NCBI GenBank assembly: GCA_963969495.1
Contig: OZ018323.1
Coordinates: 74,496,920-74,560,919, forward strand
From: Ceratothoa steindachneri
Taxonomy: Eukaryota; Arthropoda; Malacostraca; Isopoda; Cymothoidae
Direction: 5' to 3'
Length of the DNA stretch: 64,000 bases
The notes beneath the pieces are model-generated. The model ran no database searches. It was not told the origin of the DNA and saw only the letters and a list, made by a program, of their open reading frames with translations. Positions 12,079 through 23,100 of the stretch are shown in pieces. The translations under genes and the position numbers were made by a program. The stretch's first letter is position 1; each line of letters starts with the position of its first letter.

Positions 12079-12430
12079 TCTCATTTATGGCTTCGAGCCT
12101 AGGACACTCACGGTTGAGGCCTGAGCTAACATTGAAGCAGCAGAGTTTCGGTTCTATCGAAGGATGCTACGGATCTTATATGCAAACACGGTCAGAAACT
12201 AGGAGGTTTTGACTCGGCTCAGTGTGGGGAGTGAACTCCTGAACATTATCAAGGATGTTCAAAAACAATTCCTTGGACACTCAATCAGAAAGATGGCACT
12301 CGAAGAGGGGATCAGCAGAAAACCTTCCTCGATAATTTTGACATTGCTACAAACACGCTTTGGAAACAAGCCAGGGACAGAGAAGCTTGGAAGCGCCCCA
12401 TTTTTCGTCAAATGCCGCATTGTCGAAAGC
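12079..12430 (+). pseudogene. LINE reverse-transcriptase C-terminal fragment
   Basis: With two stops, the translation reads LIYGFEPRTLTVEA, then AAEFRFYRRMLRI, then EVLTRLSVGSELLNIIKDVQ and KQFLGHSIRKMALEEG. These match in order the C-terminal blocks after the RT palm in RTE/CR1-type non-LTR elements (usual form YGCETWTL ... RRMLRI ... EVLRRV ... FLGHIMR). The upstream catalytic region is absent, as expected for a 5'-truncated or decayed insertion. Confidence 0.65.
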
Positions 12431-13595
12431 AATAAGAAAATCGCTAAACCTTTTAACTTAACTATCAACGCGTTTTTAGTTTTTAATTTAGTCTATTACT
12501 GCATGAGGCAGAGTATACCATCATATTTTTATTTAAAGTTAAATAAAAGTGGGAATTATAATTATTATTAATATTAGAGTTTCAGAGAATGTGGATGACT
12601 CATAAAAGGCTCGAGTAAAATTATTCTAGTATTTACTCTTAAATTTAATCGTTAATTCTAATTGCCTCTCAATAACTAATATTTATTTCCTGTTTTAAAA
12701 AAATTATTAGTACAGATTATTACGATGTGGATTAGGTTACGCTAATTCATTATTTTTGTAGTGAACTTAAAAGTGAATTTAAGTTTACTGAAGCAAAAGC
12801 TTTTACATATTTAGGAAAGACATGTGGAGAAGTCCTTCCTTTCAAGTGTCAGTCTCCAAAATTAATAAAATCAGTCTACAAAGATCATTAGGATTATAGT
12901 TACTTTCTAAACATGCCTGTTTCAGTGGTTAATTGGGGTTGAAAGCTTGTGTTATTCTGAATGTTGTGTTTCTATATATATCTTGTTGCAGATAAAATTG
13001 TGATAAGTAGTTATCTTTTAAGGCCATCTCTCTCAACTTCTTTTACAATAGAATCAGAATTAAGGTATTTAATGTTGTCATTGGCATCTCCGTTTGTAAA
13101 GATATTTTAGATAAAAAATAGTATTGTGAGGCAGCAAGACGTTCGCTCCCAACGAAAATCATTTCAATTTCTATGCACTTTAATCTACATAGTTTTTAAT
13201 ATTTTGTTTATTTTACTGCCTAGAAATCCTTTCTACTTAATGTTTAGCCCTCCACCTTCTCCATTAAGAAGTGAGAGGTTAAGCCCTAGCGATTGGGCAC
13301 AATACTTATAATTTTTTCCTAAAATATTATTAATATTTTTAGATTTTTTATTTCTTCTATATCTTATTCTTCATTATTGAATTTACTGTCTGCCAATTAA
13401 TTTCCATGTGTTATTTTACCTAAAATATTTTTAGGTATTTTTAAAGCATATTGAATACATTTTTATATTTTGTTTGATTCTGATACTCGATTTATTTGTT
13501 TAAAGGCATGTTGAGTTAAATATATTAGATTCTTTTGTCATTTGTTTTATTTGTGGTTTAGAGAGGGCTATCAGAAGTAATTTGTAACAGAATAC
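12431..13595. other. no recognisable gene
   Basis: AT-rich. The frame 13126-13311 has no recognisable motif. No RNA gene or repeat seen. Confidence 0.45.
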
Positions 13596-14040
13596 TCCCA
13601 GTAAGACTAAAGTCAAAGTCCAAAATGCAGTAGTGAGACCCGCAATAATTTATGCACTGGAAATAGCGCCAGTGAAGAAACGGATGGAAAAAGTCTCGAT
13701 TTGGCAGAAATAAAGAAGCTGAGGTAAACGTCAGAAGAGACTATGAGAGACAGTTTGATACAAACACATTCGAAGATCGGTTGAAGTAGCCAAAACTTTA
13801 ATAAAATATAAGAAGCAAGATTGAGAAGTTTTGGCCACATTACAAGAAGGGAAAATGAAGAGCGGCATGTAGCAGGGCAAGTGTTGAATATGGAGCTAGA
13901 AATGAGCCGAAGAACAGGAAGATAAAAAATATGATGGTCTTGTGAGTGAAGTGAGAGAAAAATAACTAAATAAAAGCGAAGTATACTAAACAGAAATCTT
14001 TGGAAACAACTCATCAAGAACTATGACCCCGGGTACCGAA
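13596..14040 (+). pseudogene. second LINE reverse-transcriptase C-terminal fragment
   Basis: In several phases the translation shows KVKVQNAVVRPAIIYALEIA (usual KVYKAVVRPALLYGAE), a VAKTL...R-x-R-x-F/W-GHI block near 13790-13860, a basic RRTGR-like stretch near 13905, and LWKQLIKNYDP near 14000-14030 (usual WRRLIRNSDP). The order and spacing fit the C-terminus of a common arthropod non-LTR retrotransposon. It is a different family from the fragment at 12079. A short AGA-rich tail follows. Confidence 0.65.
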
Positions 14041-14585
14041 AAGGTGAGAAGAACAAGAAGAAGAATTTGTTTATTTTTTGGCTATATTTCTTTTATATTA
14101 GGAAAGACTAAGTTTTGCAAAGATTTAGAAATTCATTTTCCACTCTACTTCTTCATGGACCTAACATCAAAAACTATTGTGTTGAAATTTCAGACTTCTA
14201 AATTAATATTTTCAGGTTTCTGACCGCAATTAAAATTTTGAAAAAAAAATGTCGGATAAATTCTATCGATTCCTTTTCAAACTTGAAATTGTTACATCAA
14301 AATTTATTGTCCTATACGGCGTATATTATTTTCATTAAACTTTTAAAAAATATATTTCGATAAAACTTTACAATCAATACTTCTACTTCCATTTTCTTGA
14401 ATAAAAATAATCTATTAACTACTCGATAAGTATACCTTCCCGTAGACTTTTATCGCCATCACTAAAATTGAAGAAATTGGACAATAAAGTCGAATATTTA
14501 AATTTTCACTATTATTCAATATACACTTATTTAATGCAGTTAGTTTTTTTTTGTAGTGCTACGAAGTCCTTGCTATTAAATGAGG
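14041..14585. other. no recognisable gene
   Basis: AT-rich spacer between relics. Frames at 14023-14223 and 14468-14743 are chance frames (the second is antisense to a real relic). Confidence 0.45.
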
Positions 14586-16431
14586 TTATTTTCTCCTGGT
14601 TTCGATTCTATTCCTTATATAACCATACCATTTGTCTCCACAAACTACTAGAGACGGTTGTACGACCAGTTTACTGCGTCTCTCAACCAATTCTGTGTGA
14701 CAAGGAAACTTCGGAATATCCAATTTGGTTTGTTGACGGATAAATTGTTCAAGTTGATCATCAGAGAGCGTCCTCATCAGCGGAGGTTCGGTTACATCTG
14801 TCTACTGTTAACTAATTAGATGGATGTAGTCGTCAGCCCCAAAGTTTATGTCTGGGATCTTGAAAGTGCTTATTGATTTCCCTTAATAATCTTTTCGTGT
14901 TTCATAATTCTTCTCCATGCGAGTTCCCAGATATAATTTTTTTCATCTTGCAGCATACAGATAAGAATGTTTTCCGCTTCCACATGTGCAAAATAAACAA
15001 TCATTTGAGTCACTAGGGCAACTATATCTTCAATCTGTTTTTTCATCCCCTGCAGTGATTGCACTGTCTTGAAGAGGTTGAGTGCTCCTTTTTTCGAAAA
15101 AAAGTTAGCTTTTATTTTAAACCAGGTTGGTGGATATAACTTAATGATGAACAAAACATTGGATTTCAGTGTGGCAATAGGGTCGTAAGTTGAAACATAT
15201 GTATAATCGAAGTATCCCATTTGCCGTTGTAAGGATACAGCATTTTTCTAGGACTCTTACAAACCATTTCAGCACAACATTTACCTTTTGAGATAGATAG
15301 AAGGATATCAAACAGATACGTTTGTTTGGTGCTCAGATTTCCTTTGTCAGCAGACGGAAAGTTAGTCGGAATTGGCTCGAATTCAACAACACTTAAAGTT
15401 TCCCATTTATCCAGTTGTTTCTCTATAGGTCCGAAAAATCGACGAAACCACGTTGTTTGCACATCCATATTGTTGATAAGATGGAACAATGGGAGCTCAT
15501 TTGCATGAAGCTGGCAAATAAACCAATGCAGTGGTCCATTAAGCTTTTCTTCTAACATTCTGATCACACCTCCCGTTTTTTATCTATTCACTGCCGTTCC
15601 AATGCAACCCACGGCAACGAGTTCATCAGCTGCGATGTTATTTGCTTCTAGATACGAGAATATTGCGTCGAATGTTAGGTGTCCAAGATATTTTGAACCA
15701 GGTTCTTCTATCATTAAGATGTGCTCTTCCATTATCTTCACTTTGTGATGAGTTCCCTCCATCATCTCAACAACAAATGTGCTATCTTCCCTACCATAAA
15801 AAATAAATAAAATATAATGGCTTATCTGATCTAACTATTTGCTGTAGCGTAGTGAGGTCTTTGAAACTCTCTCAACTAACATTTGACCATTCAACTACTG
15901 CAGAAGTTTTTTTGCCTTCAATTAAAAATAAGTTCTTAAAGATGGACTTGTTATTAAGGCTTCAGCTTGAACAGACATACCAGTGCCGTCACTTGCCAAC
16001 GCAAATTCTGACAATTTTATTCGTTTAAATGGAGTCTTAGATGCAATTTATTTGTTTGCTTCTTTGCACTTGACGGAGGAAGGAAGTTTATAGTTGCTAC
16101 CTTCGTCAGCAGATTATGTTTTTGTGCTGGATGAAGGCAGAATCCCTTCGATATTATCTGTCAAAGTAGATGGTTGATTTAAGAGACAATGCTCACGATT
16201 CTTTCTAACTGCACTCTGAATATTCTTTTTTAATTTAATTCGATCGATATTACCTATTGCCATTTTCCTAGTTGTTCGTTGGTCTTCGAAAAAAGTTTGC
16301 TCCAATGGCGGCACTTTCTTTTCTTTGCTTTGAGAACAGTTTTCCAAGCTATCGTATTTACCACACGAAATATCAAACGATTCTTGTGCATTCTTTGTAA
16401 AATCTTCACATTTCGGGTAGAATGATGTCAC
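14586..16431 (-). pseudogene. transposase-like multicopy arthropod family, broken copy
   Basis: Reading the minus strand from 16431 to 14586 gives the blocks of one long protein in order. 16431-16114 holds a charged region with EQTFFEDQRTTRKMAIGNID. About 16020-15900 reads LSEFALASDGTGMS. 15800-15580 reads YGREDSTFVVEMMEGTHHKV, then IMEEHILMIEEPGSKYLGHL and GCIGTAVNR. After an in-frame TAG come KTGGVIRMLEEKLNGPLHWF and ICQLHANELPLFHL (15567-15460), then FFGPIEKQL. A frameshift near 15200 leads to YVSTYDPIATL and LYPPTWFKIK, then WRRIMKHEK. A second break near 14870 precedes DYIHLIS and VTEPPLMRTLSDDQLEQFI. It ends IPKFPCHTELVERRSKLVVQ. I know this family only as multicopy proteins of arthropod genomes; the GC(D)GT and LH-NELPLRHL motifs suggest an RNase H-like transposase. 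It has at least three stops or frameshifts. Confidence 0.65.
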
Positions 16432-17901
16432 ATTTTTTCTACAAATATTTCTTATTAAAGCCTGATATTTTTAATAATAATTTAAAATTCTTTTTCTAAC
16501 TGCCTCTATAGACAAACCAGGGATTGATGCTGTTTTCAAATTAGAAATTAACTTCTCCGCTACTAATGTGATAATTGTTTAATTGGCGGGGTTTTTCTAT
16601 TACAGTTCTTTTCCTTTTCTCGCTCAAACAAAACATATTTTATAACATCGTTATAGGTTGGCAACACTCATTCACTAATGGCGCATAGTGCACCAAACAA
16701 AGCGCTTTCAATTTTATAAAGCGTTCTAGGTTTTAAAGACCATAAGAAAATATTGTTTCAATTTTTTTCTTACATATTATTTTGCTCTAAAATATAATAA
16801 AACGTGTATAAATATTTATTTTACACTAGAAATAACTGCTAATAATACAAATAGAAGAATATGATCAAAACAATAGACACTAGAAAGAGCCAAAAACAAA
16901 CACATATCCACTCTCAACAAGATCCCCCGCGATACTGAAACATAATTCTCACATACGCTGCTATAATATGACTTTGAGGAACATGTAAATATCAATTGAT
17001 TATTTTTCAATTTCGTTTACTTTTTCTTCAAAATCAATAGTTATTTGTTTGGAGGTAGGAATTCAAAATTTAAATTTAATTATCAGATATAATCCATGAT
17101 ATTCCAAATTTTGTTGAAAATCGCATTATTTTCAATTTTCAATGGCATCAAGGAGCCTTTAAAAATTATTATATCAAAAAATCCCTTTAGGAGGCTTATT
17201 TTGACAGATAGCCCTATAAGAAAAACGTGGTGGGAAAATAAATTTGCCAAAAAAGGTTTTTCGTCCTTACCCTACTAGTAAAGCATGTTGCATTGCCTAA
17301 TATCTTTTCTAATATCTTTTACGATACTCCTGTTGGCAAGGGCCGCGTGGATGTTGTCCCTTTGTTTGAATTCGGCCAGCATTCTCAGAAAAACCTTAAT
17401 ATGTTGATACCTTAGCGTGTCCAAGTTCGACTAATCCATATTGGTGCAGTCATTAGCCCTAAGGCATACTTTCAACTTTGTATCGATCCAGCTGCAATCA
17501 AACAGAAAAGAATTAGGGTGATAAAAGTGCCCCAAAATAAAACTATGCTAAAATAATGTTACTTTAAAGGAATCATCCTGAGATTAAATTTCTAAAGGAT
17601 ACAACAATATTTTCGTTCCTTACCCAACTAGAATAGGACATATCGAACGAAATACTTGATTAAAGGGATAAGATAAGTTTATGATTTCCAACATATAATT
17701 ACATTTTATGGATAATCAAAATATCACTAGTTAATAAACAGCTTTAAAAAGTTTTAATTGGACTATTTAGATTGGTCGATTGGATACACCCACTCATACG
17801 TTTCGCATAACGAGCATCCCCTTAGCGTGCCCGATGAAGAAAGATTTCTATCGTAACCGCTTATACTAACTGCTTTATTAAACATTATTATTATTTAAAT
17901 A

Positions 17902-17942
<41 letters not shown>

Positions 17943-19036
17943 TCCAATGATACACTAATAATATGATTTTGCTTTGTGATTTTCGCTTTCATTCAATATT
18001 TAATTATTATATTAGACAATCTTTATATGTAAATTTAAACATAGATGAAGAATTTTAAACAAAGAAAAAATTTCAATCGATCTAATTTGCCGATAAATTT
18101 GATTCATAGAAGCTTGCCCGCATGCGAATTAATGCAAGACCTTGTATTTTAAGGAATGAGGAATTTTTTTAAAATAATTACCAGTATTTCTGGGCGGGAA
18201 AAATTTACCATTTAAGCTCATCGCATATGTTTTATATTTTGACTAGTTTAACAATAGGAATCTTTTAAACAAATTTAATATTCAGCAAAACCTTTGGCAA
18301 GCCGATCTTTACATATAAATGTTATAATGTTTCGGTTCACCTTTCAGAAGTCTTTAACCTTTCAGCATTTTATCTTCTAATTACTGTCTTACTTAATTTG
18401 TGAGATTTTCTTAAACAATATAAGATAGGTAAAAAGTAATAAAAGTTAACTCCTTCTTTCTTCCGGTTATTGTTCTGAAATTCAGGCTCTCTATTAATAT
18501 TCAAGTTTCTTTTAATAACGAGCTTCATAACAAATGTTATTAGTTATGTTGATTCCTCAATTGGAGGAACAGGACCAGAATAGTAGATGAGGTCTCAATT
18601 AAATATAGAGTATATGAGGACAAAATTATAAACTTTCCCATCCTTGACGAGTAAGTCTTTGAATATGTGTTTTTTTGCAAATTACTGTTATATTGATCCT
18701 TTTCAACATTTTACTCGTGATTTTAGGGACAATAATCTCTTTTTTTTTTACCTATATTCTGGAGGTTATAAAATGCATTCTTTTACGTATTACTACGCAC
18801 TGCTCCTATTGAACTAATAGAAATTAAATGTCACTCCCATATTCATGGTACATACGTTTTCCCTGACGCCGATAAGTTTAAATTTCTTCATTTCAAACAA
18901 ATCTCTTTATATTAAATTGTTCAAAAAGATTTTTATTTGACCCATTATAATTGATTTATTTCGCATGTTTGGTTCGGCTGGTGCTGGCATATCTCTCTTT
19001 GGAATTAATTTCAATTTTATTTTTCTGAAAAAGTAT
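16432..19036. other. no recognisable gene; short TA repeat inside
   Basis: AT-rich. The only structure I see is a (TA)n tract at 17899-17939. Frames at 16816-17010 and 17096-17278 show no recognisable motif. Confidence 0.45.
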
Positions 19037-19049
19037 TGCTTTTCTTCCA
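19037..19049 (+). repeat. target-site duplication of the Jockey-like LINE (3' side)
   Basis: tgcttttcttcca, identical to 25969-25981. It abuts a T-rich run (19050-19066) that is the A-rich tail of the minus-strand LINE. Confidence 0.9.
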
Positions 19050-19229
19050 TTTTTTTTATTTTTTTAAAGAGCTCATCTCGCGACTGCCTACATTGGCATT
19101 AGTCGCCGTATTAAAACTGGCCTAGTTCGAGGCTACTTTAAATTAAAGAAACGAAAAAAACACCCTGAATGGGGGAAAGGAACCAAGGTCCTGCGTCGGG
19201 GGAGGTCCCCCGGCGCAAGAGCGTGCAAC

Positions 19230-22200
19230 CTAAAGGAAAAAAACAAAACAAATGCAAAAAACAAAAAAAAAACAAACCCTGCTTAAATAATAGGGAGAAG
19301 GCCGGCCTCCCCCCCCAAAGTCAACAACTCCACCAGTCAATGTGCACGCACTCGTCCCGAGTACAAAGGACAGGCAGTAGCAACCCCACCCATCCCGGTA
19401 TCGGGACAGGTAACGTATGCAAAGATCACCCAGACTGGGACATTCGACAAGAATGTGCCGAACATTCTGGGGGACAACGCAGTCGTCGCAATACAGCGCA
19501 GGCGAGCGCTCCATCAAATAGCGATGCGTTACACGAGTGTGTCCGATTCAGATACGACAGAAAGCGACCAGCAGCCCTCGCGGCATTGGGGGATAGGTCC
19601 ATATGGACAGTCGCGACGCAATGGCACGCAACTTTAAGTTTCCTTCGACCGTCTCCCATCTTCTTTGCCAAGCAGTCCGATGAGCTGCCCGTATTCCTGC
19701 CATGTATTCGGTGTGAGGAGAAGCGAGACGCTGTTCCGGTCGTAGAGTCCTCGCGGACTCTTTGGCGCCCTCATCGGTGCACTCATTCCCCGCAATTTCT
19801 ACATGTCCAGGAACACAGCAGAAAATAATCTCGACATCTGCCCAGCTCGGCAAAACCGTGGCGTCACGGTTATCGAGAACCAGGGGATGCGGAGATTCCA
19901 ATGCCCCGAGAGCACTCAGGGCGCTTTGTGAGTCGCTAGGGATCACAATCCGGTCTCCCACCCGCGCACGTCGCGTAATCTCCCGTACCGAAGGGTGTAT
20001 TGCCATCAGCTTGGCCGTGAAGACAGACGCATTGCCTGGTAGAGCCCCGCTGACTTCAAACAGAGGGGATACGGCGTGGAAGCCGACCCCCTCTTGGGAC
20101 TTGGAGATATCCTTATACACTGGCACGGTTCCAACGTGACACGATGTGTGCTCCAAAAAGGTCGAACGCAATACTCCCGGCGCCGTACAAGCTTTGGGAG
20201 CAAAGGCGTGGCGACAAAAAGCCAAATGTGGTACCCTCCAGGGTGGCGTCCTGGGCAGAACTAGGGGCGCTACCGGCCCGAGAGCTATATCTACGTTTCA
20301 AAGGAGTTTTCTGACCCTAAATCCAAACGGCTTAGGGTATGACTGGCATCACTCGGTGGCATATGCACCATCGAGATCAGCTGCGGAAGCAGGGAAAGCT
20401 GTTGGCGACTGAGGGAGGCACCGGGCTCGCACGTAAAGGCGGGTGATGCACTGCACGCGGCGTAGAGCGAGGGGCACCTCCCTAGCATCGACCAACAGGC
20501 TCTCATTGGGGGAAGTGCGGAAGGCACTGGTCGCCAGGCGAAGGCCAGTGTGGTGGATCGATTCCACCTTCCGCAATAAACGCTCGGCTGTGGATGCATA
20601 AAACTCGCATCCGTAGTCGAGCTTCGAACGAACAAAGGATCGATAAAAAAGTAGGGCAGTAGCCCTATCAGCGCCCCAAGTGCTGAACGTCACGGAACGG
20701 AGAATGACCATGGCGTGAATACACGAGACCCTAAGGCTCCGAATATGAGCCTCCCAGGTGAGGCGTCGGTCGAATACAAAACCAAGGAAACGGTGCAATT
20801 TTACCTTTCAGGCGCACTCCATTAAGAAACAAATCTAGATCGGGGTGAAGCCATGGATGGCGGCAGAAGTGCACCACCCTAGTCTTGCCCAAAGAAAACC
20901 GAAACCTGTGCGCTTCAGCATAGCGAGAAACGCGATTGAATGCCTGTTGGAGTCGACGCTCCAGAGTTGGCATCTGAGCCGCGCTAAAAGAGATCGAAAG
21001 ATCGTCCACGTAGAGTGTAGCGAGAACATCTTTCGGCAGCACCGAGCTGATACCGTTGATGCTCAGGGCAAAGAGTGTGACATTGAAGACACTTCCCTGC
21101 GGGACACCCTCTTTCTGTTCCGTTTAGGCCGGAGAGGGCTCCCCCCACCCGTACGCGGAATCAACGATCTCACAAAAATTCAGAAATAAAGATTAGAAGG
21201 CGTCCCCTTACCCCCGTCGTGTGGAGAGTCTCTATGATACCGTATCGCCATGCGTTATCATAGGCCTTACCAGATCAAAAAAGACCGTGGCGTAGTGCTG
21301 TCTATGAAGGAAAGCCTCGCAGACGTAATTATTTAGTCGCAGCAGAGAATCCGACGTGGAGTGGAAGTTGAGGAAGCCACACTGTACGGAAGACAGATGG
21401 TTTCCGCTGTCCAGGAAATAGGCTAATCTAACATTTATCAATTTCTCTATCAACTTGCACACGCGAGAGGTTAGAGAAACAGGTCGGAGTAGAGTGATCT
21501 CTCCCTGGCTTGCGGAAGGCGAGCACAGTAGCGATTCGCCAGGAGTCTGGAAGAAGACCTTCCACCCAGATCCTGTTGAACAAATCTAAGAGAAAGGCCA
21601 TAGCTTGCTCACCAAGGTGTCGAGCATGGCGTACGAGACATCGTCCGGACCATGGGCGGTGTCCACGCACGAAACGAGAGCGGAACTCAACTCACTCACA
21701 GTAAACTTGTCGCTGAAGGGTTCTCCACCTCTGGAGATGAAGTCCAGCCGGCGGCCTTTCGCGACATCACGACGTGTATTGAATGCTGGCGGAGCAGCAA
21801 CACGGCTAGAGAATGCGGAAAAAGAGGTTGCTAAGGATTCCGCCACGGACGCGTGGTCTGAGATTGCGGTCCCATTCTCGTGGAGAACAGAAGGGGGGTC
21901 CTGCGAAAACTTGCCCGAAACCTTTTGACTCGCTTTCATACCTACGCTAAAAGGGGTCTTCCCGTTAAATGAAGACATGTATTCCCGCCAAGAAGAGCGG
22001 CGGGCGTGCTTCAAAATATACCGGAACCTAGCCCTAGCCCGACGAAATTCAGCGACAGTGAAATCGTTCGGGCGGTGCTTATAGTGCATGTAGGCATAAC
22101 GCTTCTGTTTGAGGGCCGTCTCACACTCGTCCGACCACCATGGTAGTGGTCGGCGTGCAAAACTGCCAGACGTCCTAGGAATAGTAGTCAGGCCCACGGC

Positions 22201-23100
22201 AATGAGGTTGCGGGAGAAGAACTCAACGGTCTCATCTACCGACCTAAAATCCTCGACTGAGATAGATAATTTAGTCATTTCCTGAAATGCAGGCCACCGC
22301 GCTCGCGCCAAGCACCACCAAGGTGGTCTCTCAGGCGGCAGTTGCCCTGAAAATGATATTTGAATGAGAAAGTGATCACTACCATGGAGGTCATCGACCA
22401 CCCTCTAATCAAAATCAGGCTGTGCATCCGAAGAGCACAAAGATAGGTCAAGGCAAGAAAATGAAGCGGTTCTCGGACAGTGATGCGTAAACTCATCCAC
22501 GTTTAGGACACCCATCTCAAGCTCTTTGATCAGATCGGCAAGGACTTGTCCCCTGGGATTTATGTAGTAATCTTTCCAGAGAGGATGCCTGCCGTTCAGA
22601 TCTCCAAGCAAGAGATAGGGCTTCGGCAACCGTGCCACGACGTGACGGAATTCCCCCGCGTTGAAGTCAGCTGACGGTGGAATGTACGCAGAAATGATAG
22701 TATACCTCCTATCCAGGTGCAGCTGCGCAGCCACAGCCTGAAAGGAGGTATCTAAAGAGAAAGGAAAAACGGAGACATCACGCCGGGTGTAAACTGGGCA
22801 TTCCCCAGCTCGGCCATCCCGCGGTGGTGGGGTCGCAAGACCCTTATACCCCAGGAGGGCAGGCAGGGGGCACGCGCCTAGAATGGTCTTATGCAAAAAG
22901 ATAGCTAACGGGAAACAGGACGAGACGAGCCTCCTCAGCTCCTCCCAGTTAGCCCGAGGTCCACGGCAATTACATTGAAGGAATATGCCCTCCAGGCCTA
23001 GCTCGGAGGAGACGCGGGGGCCCTCCTCGAACAGAAGACCCCCACGGGAATGGCCGTACGCTTCCCGGGGGCAGAACCCCAGGCACTGTTGGCCGGACAA
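19230..23100 (-). pseudogene. LINE ORF2 pseudogene: endonuclease, RT, RNase H
   Basis: Frame pieces in order. 23100-22405 is an apurinic-type endonuclease (LQCNCRGPRANWEELRRL, TIISAYIPP, LLLGDLNGRHPLW, FSCLDLSL), ended by an amber codon at 22407-22405 where a Trp is expected. Directly after it comes DDLHGSDHF, which continues to 21586 in the same frame. Frameshifts lie near 21610, 21455 and 21280. RT blocks include LLPDSWRIATVLAFRKPGRD, VCKLIEKLINVRL, SVQCGFLNFHSTSDSLL and an intact catalytic YVDD at 21012-21001. A frameshift lies near 20795, then LGFVFDRRLTWEAHI. RNase H (20225-19548) keeps IPSDSQSAL and PGHVEIAGNECTDEGAK, but the usual TAEL Glu is Lys (FTAKLMAI). A C-terminal zinc-type motif, C-x2-C then H-x4-C, sits at about 19490-19440. 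ORF2 overlaps the end of ORF1. Confidence 0.9.

Noticed and set aside
14468..14743. 91-codon plus-strand frame
   Set aside because: Antisense to the conserved C-terminal blocks of the minus-strand transposase-like relic.
19169..20139. Long plus-strand frames over the LINE RNase H region
   Set aside because: Antisense to the recognisable RNase H domain. Long antisense frames are expected in GC-rich coding DNA.
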